Shown here piece after piece: positions 26,785-38,402 of a DNA stretch of 64,000 nucleotides (positions are counted from its first letter, which is position 1; every line of letters starts with the position of its first letter). The stretch covers positions 18,932-82,931 of the forward strand of contig JAIDSL010000099.1 of assembly GCA_029061255.1 (NCBI GenBank). Reading direction: 5' to 3'. The stretch comes from Muribaculaceae bacterium. Lineage in GTDB: Bacteria > Bacteroidota > Bacteroidia > Bacteroidales > Muribaculaceae. The position numbers and the translations under genes were made by a program. The notes below the pieces were generated by a model. It was not told the DNA's origin. It ran no database searches and was given only the letters and a program-made list of their open reading frames with translations.

Positions 26785-27271
26785 ACAGGGTCTCGTAATC
26801 TTGTCCTGTAAAGATATTGAGCGCGTGCACGAGGATACCTCCGTGCGTGAATACCGCTACGTTGGACGCAGGCGCCGTTTCGCTGCGTAAGGATTCTATG
26901 AAGTCAATGAAGCGGTTCCTTTGCTGCATCGCTGATTCTCCTCCAGTCGGGGAGACGTTCATGTAGTCGTCAAACCATTCCTGAAGCCTCGGGTCCTTTA
27001 TCTCATTGAAGTCCTGCATTTCCCATTCTCCGAAATTCATTTCAATGATGCGTCCATCAGATATGGCATCAGGGAATCCGCAGTAAGAGGCGAGTTTTCG
27101 GCAGCGGCTTAGCGGGCTTGTGAAGACTTTGTCAAAAGAACAGGATTTCAGTTTTTCGGCTACTTTTTCTGCTTCCTGTGGAAATGTATCTGCCAGCTTC
27201 ACATCCGTATGTCCGTAGCATATTCCTCGTGGAACAGCTACGGATGTATGTCTTATAAGGGTTATCTTCAT
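26738..27271 (-). CDS. cobC: Alpha-ribazole phosphatase / histidine phosphatase CobC
   Basis: MKITLIRHTSVAVPRGICYGHTDVKL; VFTSPLSRCRKLA; FTHGGILVH. Internal Met chosen over the ORF-track start. Confidence 0.88.
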   Translation of the reverse strand: MKITLIRHTSVAVPRGICYGHTDVKLADTFPQEAEKVAEKLKSCSFDKVFTSPLSRCRKLASYCGFPDAISDGRIIEMNFGEWEMQDFNEIKDPRLQEWFDDYMNVSPTGGESAMQQRNRFIDFIESLRSETAPASNVAVFTHGGILVHALNIFTGQDYETLFRNIPPFGSVIELTI

Positions 27272-28026
27272 AGAATTTGAAAGTTGTAAATCATTGCGAC
27301 TGCAGCAAGCATCGAGAGCTCGCACAGCAGACAGGCTGCACCGCAACAGTCTCCTGTATATCCTCCGATCTTATGCCGCATATATACTATCAACAAACAT
27401 ATGACCAAAATAGGCGCAAATATCGATATTGTCAAGCATACGTCAAGGCATGCCAATAGACATGTCGGCAATAATCCTGATATAATCACGATCAAAAACT
27501 GCCATATTTTCATACGCTCATAACTGATTCTGTTTTTTGCTCCTTCCGGTCTGGAATAGGGTAGAAGGTTGACGATCTGGGCAGCGCAGGCTTTGGCAAA
27601 GGCATCAGATGCGAAGATACCGGCGACAGCTATTTCGAGGGGAAGAGACACAACGATCGAAACATACCAAAGATAGTAGAATATCAATCCGATCACGCCG
27701 TAAGTCCCTATGTGGGAATCTTTCATTATGGCGAGTATACGGTCCTTGGTGGTCCCTCCTCCAAATCCGTCGCAGAAATCAGCAAGTCCATCTTCATGTA
27801 GTGCACCGGTAATAAGTGTCCTTCCTGTAATGGCGATTACAACAGCCGGCAGCATCTGAAACACTTGGGCGGCAAGCCATAAAAGCAAGGCTGTGAGGCT
27901 CCCCGTCACCCAGCCTGTCAATGGCCAGAAGACCACTGCCGATGAATAGTATTCCTGAGGGATCTCAGTCCATTTCCATAACGGTATGCGGGTGAAGAAG
28001 GTCAGAGCCGCTGCTATACGTTTCAT
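27268..28026 (-). CDS. cobS: Adenosylcobinamide-GDP ribazoletransferase CobS
   Basis: AALTFFTRIPLWKW, GALHEDGLADFCDGFGGG, RILAIMKDSHIGTYG. Confidence 0.94.
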   Translation of the reverse strand: MKRIAAALTFFTRIPLWKWTEIPQEYYSSAVVFWPLTGWVTGSLTALLLWLAAQVFQMLPAVVIAITGRTLITGALHEDGLADFCDGFGGGTTKDRILAIMKDSHIGTYGVIGLIFYYLWYVSIVVSLPLEIAVAGIFASDAFAKACAAQIVNLLPYSRPEGAKNRISYERMKIWQFLIVIISGLLPTCLLACLDVCLTISIFAPILVICLLIVYMRHKIGGYTGDCCGAACLLCELSMLAAVAMIYNFQIL

Positions 28027-29063
28027 CAGAAATATTTGGTTACATTGACAGACTGGAAGCTGTCCATTCTGTTGATCATCCTTACTGCTGAGTCTATGAT
28101 AGGATAGGCGCATACCGCTCCGGACCCTTCTCCGAGACGGAGGTCAAGGTGCAGCAGAGCTTTTACACCCATAGCCTCAAGCATCAGCTTATGGCCGCTC
28201 TCATCACCCTGATGTCCGAAAACGGCATAATCCATTATGGCGGGATACAACTTCGAGGCAGCGAGCATCACGCTTGTCATGATAAATCCGTCTACGATTA
28301 TAATCATACCGAGTTCCGCAGCCTGTAGCATTCCTCCCAATGCCATGGCCATCTCATATCCTCCAAACCATGCTATCTTTGATTCGGCTTTGTCATCACC
28401 CTTGTAATTCGCAACCGCTTTTGCTAAAACCTCATACTTATGTTGGACTCCTTTGTTGTCGAGTCCTGCTCCCGCTCCGATACATTTCTTCAAGTCAATG
28501 CCCGTGAACACGTGCATCCACACCGCCGACGGAGATGTGTTTCCGCTCCCCATCTCTCCAAAACTTATTACATTGCATCCTTCCTCATATATATCCCTTA
28601 CAATCTTTGCCCCTCTCTCGATGCAAAGGTCGAGTTCATCAGCTGTCATGGCGGCTTCGTGAAGGAAATTACGTGTACCCTTTCGGACTTTCATGTCTAT
28701 TATTCCATGTCCGGCAGGAATATCATAATCGACACCTGCATCCACAAGCACGAGCTTAAAACCATGTTGCTCGCAGAGAAAGTTGATACCGGCTCCCCCT
28801 TTCGAGAAATGGCTTAATTGTTGCCACGTCACTTCTTTTGGAGATACGCTCACGCCTTCCTCAAGGATACCGTGATCCGCAGCAAACAATACGTTGTGAG
28901 CGCTGTGCAGTTCCGGACTTAGGGTGTGCTGTATGAGGCATATCTGAAGCGCTAAATCCTCCAGTATGCCCAACGCCCCTTTAGGTTTCGTGAGATTGTC
29001 AATTTTATTTATTATGTCTCTTTCAATTGAGCGATCGACTCGTTTTATTTGAAATTCTTTCAT
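28026..29063 (-). CDS. cobT: Nicotinate-nucleotide--dimethylbenzimidazole phosphoribosyltransferase CobT
   Basis: [61 protein letters not shown]. Confidence 0.95.
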   Translation of the reverse strand: MKEFQIKRVDRSIERDIINKIDNLTKPKGALGILEDLALQICLIQHTLSPELHSAHNVLFAADHGILEEGVSVSPKEVTWQQLSHFSKGGAGINFLCEQHGFKLVLVDAGVDYDIPAGHGIIDMKVRKGTRNFLHEAAMTADELDLCIERGAKIVRDIYEEGCNVISFGEMGSGNTSPSAVWMHVFTGIDLKKCIGAGAGLDNKGVQHKYEVLAKAVANYKGDDKAESKIAWFGGYEMAMALGGMLQAAELGMIIIVDGFIMTSVMLAASKLYPAIMDYAVFGHQGDESGHKLMLEAMGVKALLHLDLRLGEGSGAVCAYPIIDSAVRMINRMDSFQSVNVTKYF

Positions 29064-29069
29064 GATTGC

Positions 29070-29582
29070 TTATTTTATTTTTATCGGAATGCCTGAAATT
29101 GTCAGATAGGCTTCCTCTGCTATAGATGCCACATACTGATTGATTTCTCCTTGAAGATCCGCAAACTTGCGCTGCATGCTGTTGGGGCTTACTCCTCCTA
29201 ATCCGACTTCATTGGTGACTATTATATAAGTTGCGTCTTTTTCATACAAAGACGCAATTTGGCTCTTGAGTGCCAAAGCTGCACTCTTGACATCCTCATT
29301 CTTTTCAAAAAACCAATTAGTCGCCCATAGAGTAAGGCAGTCGATCAGCACAACTTCCTTTTCTTCGAAAGACACCGCGTCGGCATATAAAGGGGCTTCG
29401 ATGTTTCGCCACACATCCTTTCGTCTCTCTTTGTGTATGGCAACCCTATTTTCCATCTCCTTATCCATTATCCTTGCTGTAGCAAGATAAGTGGGATGCC
29501 CGGAGAGTTGTAAGGCTAATTTCTCTGCAAATACACTTTTTCCACTCCTCTGTCCCCCTGTCACAAGTATAATCCGTGCCAT
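29070..29582 (-). CDS. cobU: Adenosylcobinamide kinase / adenosylcobinamide-phosphate guanylyltransferase CobU
   Basis: ILVTGGQRSGKSVFAEKLA, ATARIMDKEMENRVAIHKERR, VTNEVGLGGVSPN. Confidence 0.94.
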   Translation of the reverse strand: MARIILVTGGQRSGKSVFAEKLALQLSGHPTYLATARIMDKEMENRVAIHKERRKDVWRNIEAPLYADAVSFEEKEVVLIDCLTLWATNWFFEKNEDVKSAALALKSQIASLYEKDATYIIVTNEVGLGGVSPNSMQRKFADLQGEINQYVASIAEEAYLTISGIPIKIK

Positions 29583-30649
29583 TACTTATTCTTCTTGCAT
29601 GATCGTTTGATCCAAAGATAATAACCTGTTATCGGAAGGATTGCCCCTATGATGACACATAACAGGTAAAAAATACGAGTAATCCACCCTAACCACGAGC
29701 CCACATGGAGAGTATAGATCCATCCTTTGATATGATTGGACCGTGGTTTGTCGATATACTTATTCACGAGGCTTATTTCTCCTGTATCACCATCAAACTT
29801 GTAGGTATTTGCTGCCTGCTGGTTTCCTATTCCTGAGGTTATGACGTCAATCTCTCCCTGATATATCCTGATTTCCTTATCATTGTTTTCTGTCGCCACT
29901 ATTCTGTAGGCAGTGTCCCATGCACTGAAATTTTCAGCCGGAATCTTATGGCTTGATGTCTTGGCTACCTCACTGCCAAGGGCAGAGTAGAATGACTTTT
30001 TATACCATCCAAATGACCATGTCAATCCCGTCAGGATACATATGATCAGTACCGGAGAACTTACCACTCCCCCGACACAATGAATGTCATACCAAAATCG
30101 ATATGGATTGCTTCTTGAGGAAATCTTAAACTTTTCATGCCAATGTCCTTTTTTAGGCCACCAGATTATAAAACCTGTAATGATGATCAAAAGCAATCCT
30201 ATGGTGGAAATCCCTATTATTAGCTTTCCTGTCTTTGCGCCATAAGCTCCGTCAGCTTTTGTCTTGCCAAAAAGACGGCGATGGGCTGCGCTTGCAAGTT
30301 TGAAGATCTCGGCCCTTTCATACTTACCTATCACCTCCCCCGTGTACTGATTAATCCAAATTGCAGCCATGGCCGGCTTAGCAAGCGACACTTTATATGC
30401 ATGGTCAGGATCCGGATAGGTGGTTACGCCCACAATTTTGTTTTTCCCATGTAAATGGCAATAAGCTGATGTCAATATGGAATCCAATGGAAGGGGATTA
30501 CGACCCTCACTGTTCACCTCTGCCTGCCCGACATGTCCGAAATCTCGCTCGAAGAGCAAAACTGCTCCCGACAGGCACATTAATACGACTATCAGTCCTA
30601 ATGGAACTGACAACCAAAGATGCAATTGCCTGAAAAACTTTTTATTCAT
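29582..30649 (-). CDS. PepSY-domain membrane protein (iron-regulated PiuB / XusC-like)
   Basis: FFRQLHLWLSVPLGLIVVLMCLSGAVLLFERD; FWYDIHCVGGVVSSPVLIICILTGLTWSFGW; multiple TM segments. Confidence 0.85.
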   Translation of the reverse strand: MNKKFFRQLHLWLSVPLGLIVVLMCLSGAVLLFERDFGHVGQAEVNSEGRNPLPLDSILTSAYCHLHGKNKIVGVTTYPDPDHAYKVSLAKPAMAAIWINQYTGEVIGKYERAEIFKLASAAHRRLFGKTKADGAYGAKTGKLIIGISTIGLLLIIITGFIIWWPKKGHWHEKFKISSRSNPYRFWYDIHCVGGVVSSPVLIICILTGLTWSFGWYKKSFYSALGSEVAKTSSHKIPAENFSAWDTAYRIVATENNDKEIRIYQGEIDVITSGIGNQQAANTYKFDGDTGEISLVNKYIDKPRSNHIKGWIYTLHVGSWLGWITRIFYLLCVIIGAILPITGYYLWIKRSCKKNK

Positions 30650-30684
30650 AACTAATTATTTTGTTCCAGAAATAATCTCGTCAT

Positions 30685-30890
30685 ATGTTGTATCAGGCAG
30701 GTTTCCTGACTTATCCCGGTTGTTTGTGCCTTCCCAATCTAAAAGACCAGTGGCAAGTTGCAAGAACGACTGCTCTAAAATGCTTAAATCATGCATTTTA
30801 AAAGCGGGATTTACAGTAGCTGGTACTGTTCCGGCATCACACCGGATTCCCTCTCATCGACTTGAAAAGCCGATTCACCTGATTACACTG
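30685..30890 (-). ncRNA. Second cobalamin riboswitch, upstream of the PepSY-cobUTSC operon
   Basis: Reverse-complement B12 box GTCAGGAAACCTGCC (30696-30710) and core with AATCCGGTGTGATGCCGGAACAGTACCAGCTACTGTAAATCCCGC. Confidence 0.93.
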
Positions 30891-30898
30891 CAAATTTA
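30891..30898 (-). promoter_or_regulatory. Bacteroidetes-type -7 element TAAATTTG upstream of the minus-strand riboswitch
   Basis: Plus-strand CAAATTTA = minus-strand TAAATTTG. Confidence 0.5.
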
Positions 30899-31057
30899 CT
30901 AAAAAATTCCCATTCCTCACCCTCACTCCTTAAAAATAAGTAGAAATAACTTCAATATTTACAGTTTGGGTCGTGTTGATGTAAGGGACTTTAGATTAGA
31001 ATTCATAAAAAAGCTCTTAAAAAGCGGGAAAGATTTGCGTAATCGGCAAAAAATGAT

Positions 31058-31065
31058 TAATTTTG
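31058..31065 (+). promoter_or_regulatory. Bacteroidetes-type promoter (-33 TTTG at 31034-31037, -7 TAATTTTG)
   Basis: TTTG-N20-TAATTTTG directly upstream of the DUF177-rpmF-fabH operon. Confidence 0.65.
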
Positions 31066-31092
31066 CAACGCAAAAGAAACGCACTATAAGAT

Positions 31093-31572
31093 ATGTGTGA
31101 TTTAAAGCAATTCATAATAGCCCTTCCTGCTCTTGGCGAAGGCCATCATGAGTATGAGATGAAGGTAGACAGCGACTTCTTCGCGGCGCGTGGCAACGAC
31201 GACGTGAAAGAGGCCGATGTCACTGCATATGTAGACATTGACGTTCGCCACGGTGCATATAAGATAGGAATCACCTGCCAGGGATGGATTGACATCCCGT
31301 GTGACAGATGTCTTGATCCTATGCGTCTTGACGTGGATGATGATTATGATGTCACTGTGCGCTACGGTGAAGATTATGATGAGAGCGACGACACCATCAC
31401 AATCCCGGAGAGCGAAGTGAATTTTGATTTGTCACCTCTTATAGCCGATACAATTTTGCTCAGCATCCCGTTGCGGCATGTGCATCCGGAAGGAGAGTGC
31501 AACCCCGAGATGAAGGAAATAATGAAGCAACATTCATCCGAAGGCATAGAGCCGGAGGAAGATGACATATAA
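31093..31572 (+). CDS. DUF177 (YceD-like) protein
   Basis: CQGWIDIPCDRCLDPM; located immediately upstream of rpmF, the typical neighbourhood. Confidence 0.88.
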   Translation: MCDLKQFIIALPALGEGHHEYEMKVDSDFFAARGNDDVKEADVTAYVDIDVRHGAYKIGITCQGWIDIPCDRCLDPMRLDVDDDYDVTVRYGEDYDESDDTITIPESEVNFDLSPLIADTILLSIPLRHVHPEGECNPEMKEIMKQHSSEGIEPEEDDI

Positions 31573-31659
31573 TAGAAAATAAACAATAACCGACGGCGGT
31601 CATGATTCTTTTCTGTGAAAGGAAAGGATGAGTGGCTGTCCAATAAATTTTGAATAAAA

Positions 31660-31842
31660 ATGGCACATCCTAAACGTAGACAATCGCACACCCGCACCGC
31701 GAAGCGCCGTACACACGACATGGCGCTCATCCCGACACTTGCAATCTGCCCCAACTGTGGCGCATGGCATGTATGGCACACCATCTGTGGTGAATGTGGC
31801 TACTATCGCGGAAAACTCGTGATCGAGAAAGCAGTGATGTAA
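31660..31842 (+). CDS. rpmF: 50S ribosomal protein L32
   Basis: MAHPKRRQSHTRTAKRRTHD...ICPNCGAWHVWHTICGECGYYRGK. Confidence 0.97.
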   Translation: MAHPKRRQSHTRTAKRRTHDMALIPTLAICPNCGAWHVWHTICGECGYYRGKLVIEKAVM

Positions 31843-32837
31843 TGACACAAGCTGTAATCACTGGAATAGCTTCTTACGTGCCCGACGACATCCTCGACAA
31901 CGAGATGTTGTCGCAGATGGTGGATACCAACGACGAGTGGATCACTACCCGTGTCGGTATCAAGGAACGCCGCATACTTAAGGAGGAAGGGAAAGGGTCA
32001 AGCTGGCTCGGCATTCAGGCTGTCAACCGTCTTTTTGCAGAGTATGGCATAGATCCTATGAGCATCGACTTGCTTATCTGCCCTACTTCAAATCCAGACT
32101 ACAGATTTCCTTCCACAGCTTCGGTGATAGCCCATGAATGCGGACTCAAGAAGGCTTATGCCTACGACATTCAGGCTGCCTGTGCCGGCTTTATAGTGGG
32201 CATGCAAGATGCTCGTGCATATATAGCTTCAGGTCTTTACAAGAAGATTGTAGTGGTATGTGCCGAAAAGATGAGCTCTATGACGGACTATCAGGACCGT
32301 CAGACCTGTCCCCTCTTTGGCGACGGAGCTGGAGCTGTTCTTGTGGAGCCTTCCGACGATCCATCACTGGGCGTTATGGATGCCGAAATTCATGTAGACG
32401 GATCCGGACTCCCTCATCTTTTGATGAAGGCCGGCGGCAGTGTGAAGCCTGCTTCCCATGAGACAGTGGATGCACGCGAGCATTACGTATATCAAGAGGG
32501 TCGTGCAGTATATAAGCACGCTGTATTTGATATGCTGCGTTCATCTCTCACTGTCATGCAGCGCAATGGTCTTGATGCTGAAAGCGTAGACTGGTTCGTA
32601 CCGCATCAGGCAAATCTTCGCATCATTGAGGCAATAGGAGGGCGAATAAAGCTTCCGGAAGAAAAGATTCTGGTGAATATCCAGAAAAGAGGTAACACCT
32701 CAGCGGCTTCAATTCCTATTTGTCTGGATGAATACAAGTATAAGCTCAAGAAAGGCGACAAGATAGTGCTGACTGCTTTCGGCGCCGGATTCACATGGGG
32801 AGCAATGTATCTCGTCTGGGCAATAGACCCGAAATAA
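31842..32837 (+). CDS. fabH: 3-oxoacyl-ACP synthase III FabH
   Basis: Start MTQAVITGIASYVPDD; YDIQAACAGFIVGMQ; VPHQANLRIIEA; GNTSAASIPI. Confidence 0.96.
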   Translation: MTQAVITGIASYVPDDILDNEMLSQMVDTNDEWITTRVGIKERRILKEEGKGSSWLGIQAVNRLFAEYGIDPMSIDLLICPTSNPDYRFPSTASVIAHECGLKKAYAYDIQAACAGFIVGMQDARAYIASGLYKKIVVVCAEKMSSMTDYQDRQTCPLFGDGAGAVLVEPSDDPSLGVMDAEIHVDGSGLPHLLMKAGGSVKPASHETVDAREHYVYQEGRAVYKHAVFDMLRSSLTVMQRNGLDAESVDWFVPHQANLRIIEAIGGRIKLPEEKILVNIQKRGNTSAASIPICLDEYKYKLKKGDKIVLTAFGAGFTWGAMYLVWAIDPK

Positions 32838-32863
32838 AGGCATTATAATGCTACTCTAATATA

Positions 32864-32931
32864 GTAGGGACGCACGGCTCGTGCGTCCTTATTTTTTTTG
32901 GTCTTTAGCACCCACGAGCCATGCGTCCCTA
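32864..32931. repeat. Second paired inverted copy of the GTAGGGACGCACGGCTCGTGCGTCC element
   Basis: 32864-32888 exact unit; 32913-32931 CACGAGCCATGCGTCCCTA is the inverted partner with one mismatch. Confidence 0.9.
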
Positions 32932-32932
32932 T

Positions 32933-32988
32933 AAAGACAATAAAAAAGGGATGCTGTTTTTTAACAGCATCCCTTTTTTATTGTCTTT
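32933..32988. terminator. Bidirectional intrinsic terminator between convergent fabH and gap
   Basis: Perfect 26-bp stem AAAGACAATAAAAAAGGGATGCTGTT / AACAGCATCCCTTTTTTATTGTCTTT with TTTT loop. Confidence 0.95.
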
Positions 32989-32995
32989 GGATGAA

Positions 32996-34030
<1,035 letters not shown>

Positions 34031-34123
34031 TTAAATTCTATTTATCGCCTGTAAAACTGTAAGTTAGCCCTTAATCCGGACTTTGAAATCTGATTGGGAC
34101 ACCCTTTTGGAGGTTTTACGATG

Positions 34124-34131
34124 CAAAGATA
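34124..34131 (-). promoter_or_regulatory. Probable gap -7 promoter element TATCTTTG
   Basis: Plus-strand CAAAGATA; matches TAnnTTTG on the minus strand. Confidence 0.5.
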
Positions 34132-34266
34132 GCAAAATATTTTGGTTAATCATCTATAATTTACGATTTTTTTAAACTAAATAACGATAATATTTGTTAA
34201 ATTTGCACATACCCTCCATGGGTTATCTTAGCTACTATAAACTGTAACACTAAAAATTAAGGAAAA

Positions 34267-34698
34267 ATGGGAAAATTTTTATCTGATTTCAAGGAATTCG
34301 CCATGAAGGGCAATGTGATTGATATGGCTGTCGGTGTGATCATCGGTGGGGCTTTCGGCAAAATAGTATCTTCACTTGTCAACGACATCATTATGCCTGT
34401 GGTCACTCTCTGCACAGGTGGCGACGGCTATAGAAACCTTAAATACGTCATCCGCGAAGGATCGGCTGCCACTGCCGATGGAGTTGCGGCTGTAGAAGAA
34501 GTGGCTATCAACTATGGCACGTTTATCATGAATATAGTCGACTTCTTCATCATCGCCATTTCTATCTTCGTTGCGCTGCGTGTCATCATGAAGTTTAAGA
34601 AGAAAGAAGAAGAGGCTCCCGCTGCCCCTGCTGAGCCTACTGCTGAAGAGAAACTTCTCACTGAAATTCGCGACATTCTCAAAAGTCAGGAAAAATAA
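34267..34698 (+). CDS. mscL: Large-conductance mechanosensitive channel MscL
   Basis: FKEFAMKGNVIDMAVGVIIGGAFGKIVSSLVNDIIMP. Confidence 0.97.
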   Translation: MGKFLSDFKEFAMKGNVIDMAVGVIIGGAFGKIVSSLVNDIIMPVVTLCTGGDGYRNLKYVIREGSAATADGVAAVEEVAINYGTFIMNIVDFFIIAISIFVALRVIMKFKKKEEEAPAAPAEPTAEEKLLTEIRDILKSQEK

Positions 34699-34711
34699 TA
34701 TGAAAGTTTCG

Positions 34712-34769
34712 CGTTAGACGTTTTGCGTTTTGCGAAATACACACTATAAATTGTCCGTTTTACGTTGTC
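34712..34769. repeat. Heptamer repeat of the CGTTNNN family
   Basis: CGTTAGA CGTTTTG CGTTTTG CGAAATA (34712-34739) and CGTTTTA CGTTGTC (34756-34769). Confidence 0.8.
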
Positions 34770-34797
34770 TATATAAAGGCGATGTAGAACGGACAAT
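34750..34797. other. Imperfect hairpin downstream of mscL
   Basis: ATTGTCCGTTTTAC / GTAGAACGGACAAT, 14 bp with one mismatch. Confidence 0.6.
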
Positions 34798-34867
34798 GTT
34801 GGCATCTAAAGGATGCTTCCGTACTACGCATTACTGACAACGCACAACATAAAAATAGCATAACGCA

Positions 34868-36910
34868 ATGGAAAAAAAATTCAAGAGAACGCTTATCACG
34901 TCGGCACTCCCCTACGCAAATGGTCCGGTACATATAGGGCATCTTGCCGGGGTATATGTTCCGGCTGACATATATGCCCGCTACCTTCGTCTCAAGGGTG
35001 AGGAGGTATTCTTCGTGGGTGGAAGTGATGAGCATGGAGTGCCCATTACTATCAAGGCGAAGAAAGAGGGAGTGACTCCACAAGATATTGTAGACCGCTA
35101 CCACAAGATCATCAAGGATTCATTTGAAGGGCTGGGCATCTCTTTTGATGTGTATGGACGTACCACTTCAGAGACTCATCGCAAGACTGCATCCGACTTC
35201 TTCCGCCGTCTTTACGACAAAGGTGAATTCGTGGAGAAAAGCTCTATGCAGCTCTACGACGAGCAGGCAGGGCAATTCCTTGCTGACCGCTATGTGACCG
35301 GCACTTGCCCCCATTGCGGCAATGAGCGTGCTTATGGCGACCAGTGCGAGAAATGCGGCACCTCGCTCAATGCAACCGATCTTATCAATCCAAAGTCAGC
35401 AATCACAGGCAATACCCCCGTGCTTAAGGAGACATTTCATTGGTTCCTTCCTCTCGACAAATGGGAGCCGAAGCTTAGGGAATGGATTCTTGAAGAGCAT
35501 AAGGAGTGGAAGCCTAATGTGTATGGCCAATGTAAGTCTTGGCTCGACCTTGGTCTGCAACCTCGTGCTGTGAGCCGTGATCTTGACTGGGGTATCCCCG
35601 TCCCTGTGGAGGGTGCTGATGGAAAGGTGCTCTATGTCTGGTTTGATGCGCCTATAGGATATATTTCAAACACCATAGAGGCTTTGGGCGACGACTGGGA
35701 GCGTTGGTGGAAAGATCCGGAGACACGTATGCTTCACTTCATTGGCAAAGACAATATAGTGTTCCACTGCATAGTGTTCCCTTCAATGCTTATGGCAGAC
35801 GGCAGCTATAATCTTCCCGACAATGTGCCTGCCAATGAGTTCTTGAATCTGGAAAACGACAAAATATCTACATCTCAGAACTGGGCTGTATGGCTTCATG
35901 AATATCTTGAGGAACTCCCGGGCAAGCAGGATACCCTGCGCTATGTGCTGACTGCAAATGCTCCTGAGACTAAAGACAACAACTTCACATGGAAAGATTT
36001 CCAGGCACGCAACAATAATGAGCTCGTGGCAATCCTCGGCAATTTCATCAACCGTGCCGTAGTGCTCACCCATAAGTATTTCGATGGTGTAGTGCCTCCG
36101 GTGAAGACTCTCGAGACCGTAGACACGCAGCTCATAGAAGAAATAGGAAAACTGAAGGTTGAGATGACTGAGGCTCTTGACACATTCCACTTCCGTGAGG
36201 CCCTACGCGTGGCCATGGATATGGCGCGTGCAGGAAACAAATACCTGCAGGAGACTGAACCTTGGAAGATTGCCAAGACCGATATGGAGCGTACCGGAAC
36301 AATTCTGAATATAGCTCTTCAGACCTGCGCTAATCTTGCCATCGCTTTCGAACCATTCCTCCCCTTTATGGCTGCCAAGCTCCTCAAGATGCTCGGCGGC
36401 GACAAGATCAGCTGGGATATGCTCGGATGCTTCGACCTCGTGCCTGCCGGTGCACACATAGGCCAGCCGGAGTTGCTCTTTGAGAAGATAGAGGACTCTG
36501 TAGTGGAGGCTCAAGTGCAGAAACTCAAGGATGCAAAGGAAAAGAACCGTCTTGCTGCTTGGAAACCGGCAGAGGTTAAGCCAAACGTAGACTTCGAGAC
36601 TTTTGAAAAGATTGATATCCGTGTGGGAAAAATATTGGAATGCTCTAAGGTGAAGAAATCAAAGAAGCTTCTTAAGTTCCTTATCGACGACGGAATGGAA
36701 AAACGCACCATTCTTAGTGGTATTGCTGAGAGCTATGAAGATCCGTCAGTGCTCGTTGGCAAGGAAGTCTGCTTTATTGCTAATTTCGAACCTCGCAAGA
36801 TGATGGGTATTGAAAGCCAAGGTATGATACTTTCAGCAGTCAATCCGGATGGCAAGCTCACTGTCATATCCCCTTCTGCGGAGGTGGTGCCCGGAGCATC
36901 TGTTGGATAA
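34868..36910 (+). CDS. metG: Methionyl-tRNA synthetase
   Basis: [64 protein letters not shown]-terminal tRNA-binding domain. Confidence 0.98.
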   Translation: MEKKFKRTLITSALPYANGPVHIGHLAGVYVPADIYARYLRLKGEEVFFVGGSDEHGVPITIKAKKEGVTPQDIVDRYHKIIKDSFEGLGISFDVYGRTTSETHRKTASDFFRRLYDKGEFVEKSSMQLYDEQAGQFLADRYVTGTCPHCGNERAYGDQCEKCGTSLNATDLINPKSAITGNTPVLKETFHWFLPLDKWEPKLREWILEEHKEWKPNVYGQCKSWLDLGLQPRAVSRDLDWGIPVPVEGADGKVLYVWFDAPIGYISNTIEALGDDWERWWKDPETRMLHFIGKDNIVFHCIVFPSMLMADGSYNLPDNVPANEFLNLENDKISTSQNWAVWLHEYLEELPGKQDTLRYVLTANAPETKDNNFTWKDFQARNNNELVAILGNFINRAVVLTHKYFDGVVPPVKTLETVDTQLIEEIGKLKVEMTEALDTFHFREALRVAMDMARAGNKYLQETEPWKIAKTDMERTGTILNIALQTCANLAIAFEPFLPFMAAKLLKMLGGDKISWDMLGCFDLVPAGAHIGQPELLFEKIEDSVVEAQVQKLKDAKEKNRLAAWKPAEVKPNVDFETFEKIDIRVGKILECSKVKKSKKLLKFLIDDGMEKRTILSGIAESYEDPSVLVGKEVCFIANFEPRKMMGIESQGMILSAVNPDGKLTVISPSAEVVPGASVG

Positions 36911-36962
36911 TATTTTTTTATTGACATAAAATAGTATTATATAGTTTTTTATATGTATATTG

Positions 36963-36999
36963 ATTGGAGTGACTGCACGATTTAGGCAGTCACTCCAAT
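36963..36999 (+). terminator. Intrinsic terminator after metG
   Basis: ATTGGAGTGACTGC / GCAGTCACTCCAAT, 14-bp stem, followed by a T-rich tract. Confidence 0.9.
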
Positions 37000-37024
37000 T
37001 TTATTAAGATTTATTAAGGATTTT

Positions 37025-37058
37025 ATTTTGGAGAGCCGAACTTTATCCGCTACCTTTG
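37025..37058 (+). promoter_or_regulatory. Probable recA promoter (TTTTG ... TACCTTTG)
   Basis: TTTTG at 37025-37029 and TACCTTTG at 37051-37058; Bacteroidetes -33/-7 architecture. Confidence 0.6.
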
Positions 37059-37127
37059 CATCGAAATCAGAGGTTAAAGATAAGAGATTAGATATGTATT
37101 CTCCCTCTAAAGAATCTTTAATTTCTT

Positions 37128-37167
37128 AAACAATTAAACGATTAAACAATTAAACAATTAAACAATA
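37128..37167. repeat. Octamer repeat AAACAATT upstream of recA
   Basis: AAACAATT AAACGATT AAACAATT AAACAATT AAACAATA. Confidence 0.9.
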
Positions 37168-37171
37168 TAAT

Positions 37172-38350
37172 ATGGCAAAGAAAGCAGTAAAGAAGCCTAA
37201 CGGCGGGCGAATCGCCGATATGGACGAAAAGCGCAAGGCCCTCGATATGGCGATGGCTCATCTCGAGAAGGATTTCGGTAGCGGCACAATCATGCGCTTA
37301 GGCGATGACGCCGTGCAGGATGTGGAAGTGATTCCTACCGGCTCCATCGGTCTTGACTATGCACTCGGTGTAGGAGGTCTCCCACGTGGTAGAATCACAG
37401 AGATATATGGTCCTGAGTCATCAGGTAAGACTACACTCGCTATCCATGTGATAGCAGAGGCACAGAAGATGGGAGGTATATGTGCCATCGTTGATGCTGA
37501 GCATGCGTTCGACCGTTTCTATGCAGAGAAACTTGGTGTAGATGTCAATAACCTGTGGATTGCACAGCCTGACAATGGCGAGCAAGCTCTTGACATCGCC
37601 GAGCAGCTCATAAACTCAGGTGCTATCGACGTGCTCGTGGTAGACTCTGTGGCAGCCCTGACGCCTAAGGCTGAGATTGAAGGGGAAATGGGAGATAAGA
37701 ATGTGGGTCTGCATGCCCGACTTATGAGCCAGGCTATGCGTAAGCTTACGGGTACTATCGCCAAGACGCGCACATGCTGCATTTTCATCAACCAGATTCG
37801 TGAGAAGATTGGCTTGATGTTTGGAAACCCGGAGACCACTACCGGTGGAAATGCACTCAAGTTCTATAGCTCTGTGCGCCTTGAAATCCGTGCCAGTGGA
37901 TTCATCAAGGATGGAGAGCAGGCAGTAGGGCGTACAGCCAAGGTGAAGGTAGTGAAGAATAAAGTGGCTCCTCCATTCATGAAGGCAGAGTTTGAGCTTC
38001 TCTTCGGCGAGGGTATCTCACGTGTAGGGGAGATTGTAGACCTTGGTGTAGAGAATGGTATCATTCAGAAATCGGGTGCATGGTTCAGCTACAACGGCAG
38101 CAAGCTCGGTCAAGGACGCGATGCAGTGAAGCGTGTTCTGAAGGAGAATCAGGAACTTGCCGATGAAATCGCTGACAAGATCACCGAAAAGATGAATGCC
38201 GACCGCGATTCCCGCAAGCCTGCCGGCAATCCTTTCCTTCCGGGACGCGACAGCAAGATTGTGTCGGATGATGAAGACATGGATATTGCAGCTGAACCGG
38301 ACTCTTCCGACAATACCGAAGACCTTTTCGGTGATGATTTTGCACTATAG
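37172..38350 (+). CDS. recA: Recombinase RecA
   Basis: [59 protein letters not shown]. Confidence 0.98.
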   Translation: MAKKAVKKPNGGRIADMDEKRKALDMAMAHLEKDFGSGTIMRLGDDAVQDVEVIPTGSIGLDYALGVGGLPRGRITEIYGPESSGKTTLAIHVIAEAQKMGGICAIVDAEHAFDRFYAEKLGVDVNNLWIAQPDNGEQALDIAEQLINSGAIDVLVVDSVAALTPKAEIEGEMGDKNVGLHARLMSQAMRKLTGTIAKTRTCCIFINQIREKIGLMFGNPETTTGGNALKFYSSVRLEIRASGFIKDGEQAVGRTAKVKVVKNKVAPPFMKAEFELLFGEGISRVGEIVDLGVENGIIQKSGAWFSYNGSKLGQGRDAVKRVLKENQELADEIADKITEKMNADRDSRKPAGNPFLPGRDSKIVSDDEDMDIAAEPDSSDNTEDLFGDDFAL

Positions 38351-38370
38351 TGATATATTTGTATTATATA

Positions 38371-38402
38371 AAAAAGTCATCGGGATTTCCCGATGACTTT
38401 TT
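38371..38402. terminator. Bidirectional terminator between convergent recA and pdxB
   Basis: AAAAAGTCATCGGG-ATTT-CCCGATGACTTTTT. Confidence 0.95.
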
